From Planctomycetota bacterium (GTDB lineage Bacteria; Planctomycetota; JAJSAM01; JAJVHW01), in the NCBI GenBank assembly GCA_021414065.1, contig JAIOPE010000047.1:1-46271 (forward strand): a DNA stretch of 46,271 nucleotides, given 5' to 3'. The first letter of the stretch is position 1, and each line of letters begins with the position of its first letter. Below, piece after piece: positions 23,042 through 32,137 of this stretch. The translations under genes were made by a program, and so were the position numbers. The notes beneath the pieces were generated by a model, which searched no databases, was not told the DNA's origin, and saw only the letters and a program-made list of their open reading frames with translations.

Positions 23042-25072
23042 CTACTTCCGCGCGCGCAGCTTCGCGACCGTCTCCCGCACCGCCTTCGCCGCAGGATCGA
23101 GCGCCAGCTTGCGTTCGTAGGCCTCAACCGCGCCCTTCGTGTCGCCTGCGATCTGCCGCGCCGCGCCGAGACGGAACCACCGCAGGTGATCGTCGGGAAC
23201 CGCGCGCGCGTCTTCGGCGAGGACGGGCAGCACGGCCGCCAGCAGCGGTTTCGACGCACGCACCCGCTGCCATCCCTGCAACGCCGCCCGCGCCGCCGCG
23301 AACCGTACCGGCGCACTCGCGTCGCGTAGCGCCGACATCAACTCCGCGTCGGCCTCGGCGCTCTGCACCGACGCGAGCGATCGGAGTGCAGCGCGTCGGA
23401 CGAGCGAGTCGCGGTCGCCTGCGAGGACGAGCAACGTCGGCGCGGCTTCGTCGGCGAAGTTTCCGAGCAATCGCGCGGCCGACGCCCGCAGCAGGCGCGG
23501 CGACGTCGTGTCGCGCGCAATCGAGATGAGTTCCGGGATCGACGCGTCGTCGCCGCGGCGGCCGCCGTCGATGGCGCGCGTCCACGACGGATCGGGCGTC
23601 GCCGACGGCCACCACTTCGCGTACGACTCCCGCAGCGCAGGCAGCGCCAGGATCGGCGCGTCGCGCGGCGCGCGGCGACCGCCGGAGTGGCACCACGTGC
23701 AGGCGTCGGTCGCGCGCTCGGGGCTCCCGGCGTCGGCGGCCTTCACTTCGTCGTCCGTCGGAAGCCGCGGCGAGCCGATCGTGTGGTCCGTGACCGCACC
23801 GTGCCCGCGCTCGACCGTCACCGCGGGCATGTGACACATCGTGCAGCGCACGCCGCTGCCGCCCGCCTTGTGGCGCGCGTGCTCCGGCGCCGTCTTCACG
23901 AGGTCCGCGTGGCACCCGACACAGAACTCGGCGTCGCGCTCGACCGGCACCTTCAGCGAGAACGTCGCGTCGGACCCGTGGACCGAGTGGCACTGGAGAC
24001 ACGTCAGCTTCCCGGCCGTCGCGCAGCGGCTCGTCAGGAACGCGAGGCTCTCGTACATGAGTTCCAGCGGCCGCCCTGCGGGATCGACGCGCACGACGTC
24101 GTCGAGCAGCGTCGGCTCGATCCACTCCATCGCGTCGCCGAGCGACGTCTCCTCCTCCGGGGGCGCGAGCATCTCGCCTTCGAGATGACACGGGAGACAC
24201 GGCGCGACGCTCCGGGCGCGGTCGGTCGTCTTCAGCCGCAGGATCGGGTCGGTCTTCCGTTTCTCCGGAGGCAGACGCCAGTGCTCGACGTGCCCCGCGC
24301 CGTCGCCGTGGCACGAGATGCAGTCCACGCCGAGCGTGCGCCACGACGACCGCGGGCCGCGGCCGTCCGCCGGGACGATCGTCTTCCGGCCGCTCAGGTG
24401 GCACCGCGCGCACCGCGCGTCGAACGAGCGGTCCGGCCCCGTCCAGAACGACGGTTCGCCGGGTTTCACGACGGGCGCCACGCCGGGCGTCGTCCCGAAG
24501 AGCAGGTGCGTGTAGTCGAACCACGCGCCCTTCGGCTCGTGCCCGTGCGACTCCTCGTGCATCGCAGGGATCACCTGCAACCGGCCGTCGTCCATCCGCG
24601 CGACGAGCATCTTCATGCGCCGCACGCCGACGACGATCTCCAGCGGCCAGCGGTGCTTCGCGCCATCGTCCCCGAGCGTCTCGGTGACAAACCCGTCGCC
24701 GACCCGCGCGAACGACGACCGCCCCGGCGCGTGCTCGACCTCGCGTTCCGCCCCCACTTCGAACGGGAGGACCTCCTGCACCGCCGCGCGCGTCGAGAGC
24801 CCGTGCGCCGAGAGTTCCCAGAGGTCACAGGGCGCGACGTGACACGCGCGGCACTCGGCCGGCGCGGGATTCCGCGCGGCGTCGTCGAGTCCACCGGCGG
24901 CGAGGGCGGGCGTCGTTCCGGGTTGCGAGTCGGAATCGAGCGCCGCTGCGCCCCACGCCGCAACGATCGCCGCGGCTGCCAGCAGCGCGGCGCGGAATCG
25001 CCCCGTCGGGAGCGGTCGCTGCACGCCCGCACGCTCGCCGGGGACGACGCCGCGCGCGGTGACCGGGGTCAC
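23042..25072 (-). CDS. Octaheme c-type cytochrome with C-terminal HEAT and TPR-like repeats
   Basis: This 676-residue protein has an N-terminal signal/anchor helix ('FRAALLAAAAIVAAWGAAAL'). Eight CxxCH haem-binding motifs follow at about residues 74, 221, 251, 292, 358, 384, 410 and 458. Extra histidines such as 'HEESHGHEP' could serve as distal ligands. From about 500 on, it switches to HEAT-like repeats ('LLRASAARLLGNFADEAAPTLL', 'SLVRRAALRSLASVQSAEADAELM'). It ends in a TPR-like pair ('AARQIAGDTKGAVEAYERKLAL'). This layout resembles periplasmic multihaem/HEAT proteins of the planctomycete kind, used in electron transfer with unknown acceptors. The GTG start overlaps the upstream membrane gene by 4 bases. 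Confidence 0.88.
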   Translation of the reverse strand: MTPVTARGVVPGERAGVQRPLPTGRFRAALLAAAAIVAAWGAAALDSDSQPGTTPALAAGGLDDAARNPAPAECRACHVAPCDLWELSAHGLSTRAAVQEVLPFEVGAEREVEHAPGRSSFARVGDGFVTETLGDDGAKHRWPLEIVVGVRRMKMLVARMDDGRLQVIPAMHEESHGHEPKGAWFDYTHLLFGTTPGVAPVVKPGEPSFWTGPDRSFDARCARCHLSGRKTIVPADGRGPRSSWRTLGVDCISCHGDGAGHVEHWRLPPEKRKTDPILRLKTTDRARSVAPCLPCHLEGEMLAPPEEETSLGDAMEWIEPTLLDDVVRVDPAGRPLELMYESLAFLTSRCATAGKLTCLQCHSVHGSDATFSLKVPVERDAEFCVGCHADLVKTAPEHARHKAGGSGVRCTMCHMPAVTVERGHGAVTDHTIGSPRLPTDDEVKAADAGSPERATDACTWCHSGGRRAPRDAPILALPALRESYAKWWPSATPDPSWTRAIDGGRRGDDASIPELISIARDTTSPRLLRASAARLLGNFADEAAPTLLVLAGDRDSLVRRAALRSLASVQSAEADAELMSALRDASAPVRFAAARAALQGWQRVRASKPLLAAVLPVLAEDARAVPDDHLRWFRLGAARQIAGDTKGAVEAYERKLALDPAAKAVRETVAKLRARK

Positions 25073-26142
25073 GCCGGCGCGACCGTCACCGGCACCGCCC
25101 GCGCGAACGCCGACGACCCGACGTCGCCGACGACGAGGATCTCCCACATCGTCGCGTCGCGGGCCCACATGTCGGTGCCGGGGAGGTTGGCGGGCGGGTC
25201 GAAGCGTGCGCGGATCTCGCGCGTCGGGCCGATGAACCGGTCCGCGGCCGGCGCGCCGGTGCGAGTGCGCGCGTCGAACGAGTCCGCGGCCGGTCGCGTC
25301 CAGAGGATCGTGCGTTCGCGGAAACCGAGGCGCCCCATGAATCCAGCGCGAGGCGACTCGCGGACGCAGCGCAGATGGACGCACGCCCGGTCGATGTTTG
25401 CCGCGCGTGGCGACGTGCCGACGCAGAACGTCACGGGCCCACCGACGCGTTGCGGCGAGTCCGTCCACGAGACGACGACGCGGCCCTTCATCACGAGGGG
25501 CCGGAGCGTGAGCGTCACGAAGGCGAGGCAGAGCGCAACTGCGAGCATGGGGACGCCGCCTTCGATCGACGGCCGGAAGCCCGTTCTCATGAAGCTGTTC
25601 CAACCGATCAGGACGAGGATCAGTTGGCTCGCGATGGCCACGGTCCAGATCACGAGGACGACGGCGCGGATCCGCGACGTGGGACCGACACCCGACGCGA
25701 TGCGGCGCGTGGCCACAGTGGACGCCGCAGAGACGGGTCCACCGGCGCGCGCCGGGCGGGTTCCAATCCAGCGGCGCGCTCGGTCGAGTAGTCCACTCGG
25801 CGCGAGGACGAGGAGCACGCAGGCCATCCAGAGCAGAGGCATGTTCGAGGCATTCCAGTTCCTGTAGTAGCCGGGGGTCAGGTCGCCAATGTCGAACTCG
25901 TTGGTGGACGGCTCGCGCCAGAGGTCGCCTATGTCGGCGAGGACTTCCGTGTCGGGGCTGAGATTGCCGCTCACGACGGCAAGCCCGAAGAACACCGCCA
26001 TCAGTCGTCCCGACGTCCACCCCGTCCGCGGGCCCGTCGCCGCGGCGCCCACGTTTCGCGCGACGCTGCGTGTCGGCGCGGGACGTCGTGCGCCGCGGGC
26101 ACTGACTCGCTTCCCGGGCAGCGGAACGCCATCCGTCTCCAT
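25069..26142 (-). CDS. Membrane protein with C-terminal beta domain, homologous to the 39839-40681 protein
   Basis: From the ATG at 26142, this protein of about 357 residues has about four hydrophobic segments ('MAVFFGLAVVSG', 'MPLLWMACVLLVLAP', 'VVLVIWTVAIASQLILVLI', 'GVPMLAVALCLAFVTLTL') and a C-terminal extramembrane beta-rich domain. That domain aligns by eye with the protein at 39839-40681: 'RACVHLRCVRESPRAG' against 'GAWVALRCIRREPRRG', and 'PPANLPGTDMWARDATMWEI' against 'IPPHLPGTFLHAAASVRWEI'. No catalytic motif is recognised. It is coupled by a 4-base overlap to the octaheme cytochrome and divergent from the first DUF4132 gene. A GTG at 26148 is an alternative start. Confidence 0.75.
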   Translation of the reverse strand: METDGVPLPGKRVSARGARRPAPTRSVARNVGAAATGPRTGWTSGRLMAVFFGLAVVSGNLSPDTEVLADIGDLWREPSTNEFDIGDLTPGYYRNWNASNMPLLWMACVLLVLAPSGLLDRARRWIGTRPARAGGPVSAASTVATRRIASGVGPTSRIRAVVLVIWTVAIASQLILVLIGWNSFMRTGFRPSIEGGVPMLAVALCLAFVTLTLRPLVMKGRVVVSWTDSPQRVGGPVTFCVGTSPRAANIDRACVHLRCVRESPRAGFMGRLGFRERTILWTRPAADSFDARTRTGAPAADRFIGPTREIRARFDPPANLPGTDMWARDATMWEILVVGDVGSSAFARAVPVTVAPA

Positions 26143-26340
26143 CCGCACATGATGCCACGGTGCGGCGCTGGGCGCGTCAACGGGGTCGAGGAATCACACG
26201 GCCGACGAACTGGTTCCATTCGCTCTGTCGCTGAGCAAGAGGTTGCTCGTCCGCACGCCTGCCCCGGACCGCGATGCAGCACCACCACGCCTGCCCAGGC
26301 TGCTGCGGCTATCATCCGCGGCGCGTACAGGGAGGTGACG

Positions 26341-29300
26341 ATGCCGCTCGACTGGCTCAAGGGTCTGCTTCGCAGGAACGACGGCGCCGAGTCTCCACCC
26401 GAGCACGCGTTCCTTCGGGCCGAAGCGCAGCGGCTCGCGAGCGTTTCGCCTGGGCTTGCGGAGCGAGCCGAGCGTTACCTGACGACGGGCGAAGGGGACG
26501 GCGTTCTCGGGGAGATCCGAGCGTCGCCTCAGTGCGCGGAGGCGCTCGAGTTGAAGAGCGTCGCGAGCGGATCTGCGTCGGACGTGCGCCCGCTCGACGC
26601 AGTGCCACACGACGCCGCCCTTGTCCGCCTCGGACGCATGTATGCGGCGGCATCCCCAACACAGAAGCTCGGCGTGCTCGCGGACGCCGGTGTCCCGGCT
26701 TGGCTCGAGGTGCTCATCTTCGAGGGATCGTCGTACTACCCCTCGCGCGGAGGCACGTACCCCGTTCGAACGGTACTTCCACTCGATCGGTTGCGACGCC
26801 TGCTACGGGATGCCGGCGAGTCCGAAGAGTGCCTCGCTCGCATGTCGATGCGAACACCCGGACCCTTCGCGTTCAGCACGAGCGCCGTGGTCCGTGCCTG
26901 GGACGGACGCGCGGAACTGCTCGCGTCGCATCCTCGCGTCGTGGCGACGTCTCTCGACGCACCTCAGGCGGCCGATCTCGTGGCGCACCTGAAAACGCTG
27001 CGCGAAGTCGGCTACGACGTGGAACCCGTCGCGAGCCGACTCGCGGAACTCGCGAGCGACGAGCGGAAGTCGGTTCGCGAGGCTGCGCAGGGCATCGTCC
27101 GCGATCGTCCGGCCGCCGCCGTCTCGTCCCACCTGCGACACTTGGCGTCGGAGGGGTCAGCATCGCAGCGCTTCCACGCATGGGAGACGCTCGCCGCGCT
27201 CGACGACGCAGGCATCCGAGATCGTGCCCGCGCCGCGTTAGGGACGGAGACGGCGCCCCGTGTTCGGAAGATGCTCGATGACATGCTGGCGATCGAGGAG
27301 TGCCAGCCCGTGACACAGATCGCCCCCCCGCCGCAGCGCCCCGTCGCAGCCCCGGGTCCGCTCAACGCCGCCCAGCGGGCCGCGATCCGCCGGTACGCCG
27401 ACGAAACGGAGGCCGCGCGCCGGAAGCTCGTGGCCCAGCACCCGCAGTTCAAGGACCTCGAAGTGCCGGTGGACGCCGACGCGGCGCTCGCGTCGATCGC
27501 CGACCCCAAGCCGTGGTCGGAGCCTCCACCGGCCCAGCTCGGACAGAGCTGGTACATCTGCGCCGACTTGGAGTCGTGCGTTCGATCGACCGAGTGGGAG
27601 CTCGTCCACCTCCTCCGGTTCGCCTACCACGCGCTCCGTCACGTGGCCGCCCCGGGCTGGGTGTTCCCGACGTGCATGGAGACCGTGCTGACGGACTTCC
27701 GGAACCGCGCGGGCGTGCCGGGCGACCTCCGAGAACTCGCGGAGGCGGCGACCTGGCTCGGCTATCCGAAAGACCACCTCGCGCGCCGACTCCTTGAGGG
27801 TCACCACCGCACGTACCGGTGGGGCAGCGAAGCGGTCTGGCCTTACTTCGCAGAGCACGTCGGAGCGCTCACGGCAGAGCTGGGCGGCTCAGTCTCCGAG
27901 CCCTTGGGCCGACGCGAGTCGATCGGAACGACCCTTGAGATCGTGGCGGAGATGCCGTACTTGCCCGACGAGCTCGCGACTACGATTTGGAGGTACGCCC
28001 TCGGCACCACCAAGACGCACCGGGCCAAAGCCCAGCGCGTGCTCGCCAAGGAAGCAGGCACCCTCGACCGAATCCTCCTCGCGCTCGACGACGGTCGACA
28101 GGAGGTCCGCGCGACGGCCGCGGAGTGGCTCGGAACGCTCGGTGACACCCGCGCGGCAGCAGCCATCGAGAAGCGGCTGCGCAAGGAGTCGAGCGACCTC
28201 GTGCGCGCGTTGCTCCTGACGGCGCTCGAAGACTTAGGACGACCGATCGATGCGTACCTGGACCGGCGCGCGCTCGCGGCGGACGCGCGCAAGGGGCTCG
28301 GGAAGGTCGCGACGACGCTCGCGCCGGTCCGCGAGATCGCTGTGCCGACCGTGCGCTGGCAGGACACCGGCGCGGCGGTCGATGCGGACATCGTCTCCTG
28401 GTGGCTCGTGAAGGCCGCCAAGCTCCGGCAGGACGCGCCGGATCCTCTGCTCCGGCGGTACGTGGGCCTCCTGGTCCCGGCGGATCGTCACGCCCTCGGC
28501 GAAGCGATCGTTTCGGGGTGGATCGCACAGGACACGCGGCCCCCGACGGAGATCTCGCCGGCGAAGCTCCAGGAGCTCCAGACGTTCGCGCGGCAGTACC
28601 ACTCGTACGTTCCTGGCGTCACGCTCGAACAGTACGAGCAACGAGTCGTCGCCAACTTCATGGCGTTGCCCATCGGCTCAGCGATCGCGTGGAAGGGATG
28701 CTTGGCGGTCGCGGGCGCATGCGGGGGACCGCGGATCGTCGAGATCGTGGAGCGCTACCTGCGCCAGTGGTACGGCATGCGTTCGTCGCAGTCGAAGGCG
28801 CTCCTCTCGGTCCTTGCGTGGATGGACGAACCGGCGGCGACGCAGTTGCTCCTCGCGACGGCGACGCGTTTCCGCACGGCCGGGATACAGAAGGAGGCCG
28901 AGCGCCTCGTGCGCGAGGTCGCTGACCGTCGTGGATGGACCCTGGAGGAACTGGCCGACCGCACTCTCCCCGACGCTGGGTTCGACAGCGACGGCTCGCT
29001 GGTGCTTGAGTTCCTCGAGCGGGTCCCGGAGGGCGCGCCCGACGGCACGACGGGGAGCGTGTCGCGGCGGTTCGTCGCGCGGCTCCTCGACGACCTCTCC
29101 ATCGCACTCGACGACGCGGACGGCAAACGCCTGAAGGCCCTTCCGAACGCTCGGACCGCAGAAGACGAGGCGAGTGTCGCCGCTGCGAAGAAGGCGCTCG
29201 CCGCCGCCCGCACGGACGTGCAGAAGATCGTCCGCCAGCAGCGGACGAGGCTCTACGAGGCGATGTGCGCCGGGCGGAGCTGGTCCCAGGACGACTGGCG

Positions 29301-29976
29301 GCGGTACCTGCTCGGGCATCCGGTCGTCGGGCGACTCTGCCGTCGCGTGATCTGGCGGACGGAAGGCGACGCACCCGTGCTCTTCCGCCCCCTCGACGAC
29401 GGATCGCTGACCAGCGTGACGGACGACGCGGTGACCGTGGACGGCGCGCGCATCCGGATCGCCCACGGTTCGGAGTGTCCGCCCGACACCGCCGCCGCGT
29501 GGAGCGCACACTTCGCCGACTTCGAGGTCGAACCGCTCGTCGAACAGTTCCCCCAGGAGCTCGTCGGCCTCCCGAAGGACTGGAAGCCGGCGACCGAGAT
29601 CGACTCGGTGCGGGGGCACATCGTCCGGGCCTTCGCGCTCCGCTCGGCGGCGACGCGCCGTGACTACATGCGAGGTTCCGCCGAGGACGGCGGGTGGTTC
29701 CTCGAGTACAGGAAGAACTTCCCAGCGCTCGGAGTCGCGGCGGTCGTCACGTTCACCGGGAACGGCCTGCCGGAGACCGACCGCGACACCGCCTTGCTCT
29801 CCGCGCACGTCGAACAACTCCCGCGCGCGGAGGACAGCGCGTACGGACCGCGGCCGCGAGTCGCCCTCGGGTCGCTCTCGCCGATCCTCCTGGCGGAGCT
29901 CCGCGCCGACCTCGCCGCACTGGCGGCAGCCGGGACGGGCCACGATCCCGACTGGGAGGCACGCACCGCGCCGTGA
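26341..29976 (+). CDS. DUF4132/HEAT-repeat protein, component 1 of the MoxR-VWA module
   Basis: This 1211-residue protein starts at an ATG with a strong Shine-Dalgarno gggaggtga 5-7 bases upstream. The N-terminal two thirds are helical, with HEAT-like repeats such as 'VRATAAEWLGTLGDTRAAAAIEKRLRKE' near residues 580-610. From about 860 to the end it is a DUF4132 domain: 'RGWTLEELADRTLPDAGFDSDG', 'GKRLKALPNARTAEDE', 'IVRQQRTRLYEAMCAGRSWSQDDWRRYLLGHPVVGRLCRRVIW'. DUF4132 proteins, including E. coli YehI (historic name MolR), commonly neighbour MoxR, VWA, DUF5682 and SWIM genes. Their biochemical role is unknown. The N-terminal WGR domain of YehI is not seen. It converges on the SWIM gene with 40 bp between the stops. 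Confidence 0.88.
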   Translation: MPLDWLKGLLRRNDGAESPPEHAFLRAEAQRLASVSPGLAERAERYLTTGEGDGVLGEIRASPQCAEALELKSVASGSASDVRPLDAVPHDAALVRLGRMYAAASPTQKLGVLADAGVPAWLEVLIFEGSSYYPSRGGTYPVRTVLPLDRLRRLLRDAGESEECLARMSMRTPGPFAFSTSAVVRAWDGRAELLASHPRVVATSLDAPQAADLVAHLKTLREVGYDVEPVASRLAELASDERKSVREAAQGIVRDRPAAAVSSHLRHLASEGSASQRFHAWETLAALDDAGIRDRARAALGTETAPRVRKMLDDMLAIEECQPVTQIAPPPQRPVAAPGPLNAAQRAAIRRYADETEAARRKLVAQHPQFKDLEVPVDADAALASIADPKPWSEPPPAQLGQSWYICADLESCVRSTEWELVHLLRFAYHALRHVAAPGWVFPTCMETVLTDFRNRAGVPGDLRELAEAATWLGYPKDHLARRLLEGHHRTYRWGSEAVWPYFAEHVGALTAELGGSVSEPLGRRESIGTTLEIVAEMPYLPDELATTIWRYALGTTKTHRAKAQRVLAKEAGTLDRILLALDDGRQEVRATAAEWLGTLGDTRAAAAIEKRLRKESSDLVRALLLTALEDLGRPIDAYLDRRALAADARKGLGKVATTLAPVREIAVPTVRWQDTGAAVDADIVSWWLVKAAKLRQDAPDPLLRRYVGLLVPADRHALGEAIVSGWIAQDTRPPTEISPAKLQELQTFARQYHSYVPGVTLEQYEQRVVANFMALPIGSAIAWKGCLAVAGACGGPRIVEIVERYLRQWYGMRSSQSKALLSVLAWMDEPAATQLLLATATRFRTAGIQKEAERLVREVADRRGWTLEELADRTLPDAGFDSDGSLVLEFLERVPEGAPDGTTGSVSRRFVARLLDDLSIALDDADGKRLKALPNARTAEDEASVAAAKKALAAARTDVQKIVRQQRTRLYEAMCAGRSWSQDDWRRYLLGHPVVGRLCRRVIWRTEGDAPVLFRPLDDGSLTSVTDDAVTVDGARIRIAHGSECPPDTAAAWSAHFADFEVEPLVEQFPQELVGLPKDWKPATEIDSVRGHIVRAFALRSAATRRDYMRGSAEDGGWFLEYRKNFPALGVAAVVTFTGNGLPETDRDTALLSAHVEQLPRAEDSAYGPRPRVALGSLSPILLAELRADLAALAAAGTGHDPDWEARTAP

Positions 29977-30016
29977 CGGGCCGCCGCTTCACGGGCACCG
30001 ACCGGCCGCACGCCAT

Positions 30017-32137
30017 CTACTCCCCCGCGGCGACCGCCTGCTCGACTGCGATCAGCCGCACCGTCTGGTCCAGCAGGTAGACGGCCGACAGGACGCGCTC
30101 TGCCCGCACGGCGGACGACGGCTCCTCACTCAGCCGTGCGACCGCGGCGGCCAGCGTCCTCATCCCCGCGACGTGTCCGAGCTCCGCGCCGAGGGCGAGC
30201 AGGCGGCCGGGCGCCGGGATCCGGGTCCCGCGTTCGACGTAGTCCACGAGTTCGCCGCGCAGCCGCTCGCACGCGAAGATCAGGCCGCCCTCTCCCGACG
30301 CGAGGGGCAGCTCGGCGTCCGCGTCGGCGAGGACGTCGTCCTCTTCGCCTTCGGCGACATCGGCTGCGTCGCCGGGGCGTTCCGAGTCGGCAGCCACGGG
30401 GCCAGACTCTTGCGACGCGTCGGGCGACTCCGCGCGCAGTGTGCCGCGTGCCACCGCCGACACGGAGAGCACGCCGTCGCGATCGAGGAAGGAGATGGGT
30501 TCGATGGTCGTCGCCCCGCGCTCGATCCGGATCCGGCCGAGGAGTCGCGTCTCCGGCGTGAAGGTCCGCGCTTCGAGTGCCCGGATGCCGCGCTGCGTCG
30601 CCTCGGTGTACGGGAGCCGCACGTCGAGCACCCGCGCGTCGCCGTCCTCGATGCGCGCGAGCCAGTGCTGCTCGACATCGCGGAACCCGCGTACCTGCCA
30701 CTTCGCGGGGTGGAGGAGAACGAGAGACTCCGTCGCGCTCGCGCCTGCGAGTCCATTCGCGAACGTCCGCCGCGCCACCGCACCGAGTTCGGGCCAGGCA
30801 CGCACTGCGGGCACGTCGGTCACGTCGGTGGGCGCCAAGCGTTCGTAGCGCACGCCCGTCCGGGCGGAGAGACGGCCGTCGCGCGCGATCCACGCCCCGG
30901 TCAGGCGTCCGCGGTGCGTGGCCGCGTCGAGCGGGCTCCGGCATCCCTGCCATGGGCCGGGCGCGACGAGACGCTTCGACGGCTCGAAGCCCTGCGCCCC
31001 GCGGGGCCGCGCTTCGCTCCACGTCGCGAAGCGCTGCGCCTTCGCGTCCCAGAAGTAGCACACCAGCGCCGAGTAGCCCGACGCGGTGGTGAAGCACTCC
31101 GCGCCAAGGCCCACGAGGGAGAGCGTTCCCACGCGAACGAAGCGACGCCGGTGCTCGCCCGTGAGGTCGGTGTGCGCACTCTTCGAGAGCGCGCGGCGGA
31201 GCGCGTCTAGCCGTGCGCATCGCAGCGCCGCGCTCTCCGAAGAGGCCGACGCGCTGCGCGCGAGCAGACTCTCCAGTTCGCCCGCGAGTCCCTGCAGTTC
31301 CCGCTCGAGACGGGGCAGATCGACGCCGTGCGCCGAGGTGCCGAGCGTGCGTAGACGATCGACGGTGGACGTCGCGAGTCGGCAGAGCCCGGGCTCCACG
31401 CAATCGACGAGCGTGAGCCCGACGGCCGCCAGGAGTTCGTCCCGCGACCGCGGCGCCTCGGCCGACTCCGAACGAGGCGACGGCTCCGCATCGAGCGTGC
31501 GACCGCCCTTCGCGACCTGCAAGCCGACGACCGCCACGACACGATGCAGGCACGTCGGCGCGTGGCACGAGCACAGTGTCCCGGACAGCCCGGCCCCCGG
31601 GACCCAGCGCACTTCCACGTTCCACTCGGGGACGGCGAGCACGCCTGCGTCGATGCGTCGGGCGTCCACTTCCAGCCCGGCCGAGAGCTCCGCGTTCGCG
31701 CGGCGCAGCGCGGCGACGCCATGATGGGCGCGCAGTTCCGCGTCGGTCACGGCGAGCGCCTCGGAGAGCGGTCCCGCGCCGGCGATCGGCGTCGCGTCGG
31801 CCGCGCCGTCCGGCGCCGCCGGCAGGTCGCACGCAGCGAGGAACATCCACGCGACCAACACGTGACGGCAAACGCCGTCCGCCGGACACGAGCACGTACT
31901 CGCGGCGGGGTTCGAAGCCAGGTGGACCGTGACGTCCTCGACGCGGACGACGAGTCGGTCGCCCTCGGACCCTTCGACGTGCGGCGCGGCGCGGTCGAGG
32001 TCCTTCCGCGCGCGCCGCACGAGGCCGCGATTTCCGAGCGCGGCGAGAGCGTCGTCGTCGAGCGCGCGCGCGATCTCGATGCAACGCCTCGCAGGTTGTC
32101 GATGAGCGCCGCTCGTAGGACTCGCGAACTCGCTCAT
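30017..32137 (-). CDS. Double SWIM zinc-finger protein (YehQ-like)
   Basis: From the ATG at 32137 (overlapping the VWA stop as ATGA), this 706-residue protein carries two SWIM-type CxCx(n)CxH zinc-binding motifs. They are Cys82-Cys84-Cys90-His92 ('TCSCPADGVCRH') and Cys189-Cys191-Cys196-His198 ('LCSCHAPTCLH'). The remaining roughly 500 residues are mixed alpha/beta and not recognisable by eye; 'PAKWQVRGFRDVEQHWLARI' lies in the beta-rich middle and 'LLDQTVRLIAVEQAVAAGE' ends the protein. SWIM domains bind DNA or protein. As the last gene of the MoxR-VWA operon it is a probable adaptor or target-recognition component. The longer upstream frame would overlap the VWA gene by 79 bases and is not preferred. 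Confidence 0.85.
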   Translation of the reverse strand: MSEFASPTSGAHRQPARRCIEIARALDDDALAALGNRGLVRRARKDLDRAAPHVEGSEGDRLVVRVEDVTVHLASNPAASTCSCPADGVCRHVLVAWMFLAACDLPAAPDGAADATPIAGAGPLSEALAVTDAELRAHHGVAALRRANAELSAGLEVDARRIDAGVLAVPEWNVEVRWVPGAGLSGTLCSCHAPTCLHRVVAVVGLQVAKGGRTLDAEPSPRSESAEAPRSRDELLAAVGLTLVDCVEPGLCRLATSTVDRLRTLGTSAHGVDLPRLERELQGLAGELESLLARSASASSESAALRCARLDALRRALSKSAHTDLTGEHRRRFVRVGTLSLVGLGAECFTTASGYSALVCYFWDAKAQRFATWSEARPRGAQGFEPSKRLVAPGPWQGCRSPLDAATHRGRLTGAWIARDGRLSARTGVRYERLAPTDVTDVPAVRAWPELGAVARRTFANGLAGASATESLVLLHPAKWQVRGFRDVEQHWLARIEDGDARVLDVRLPYTEATQRGIRALEARTFTPETRLLGRIRIERGATTIEPISFLDRDGVLSVSAVARGTLRAESPDASQESGPVAADSERPGDAADVAEGEEDDVLADADAELPLASGEGGLIFACERLRGELVDYVERGTRIPAPGRLLALGAELGHVAGMRTLAAAVARLSEEPSSAVRAERVLSAVYLLDQTVRLIAVEQAVAAGE

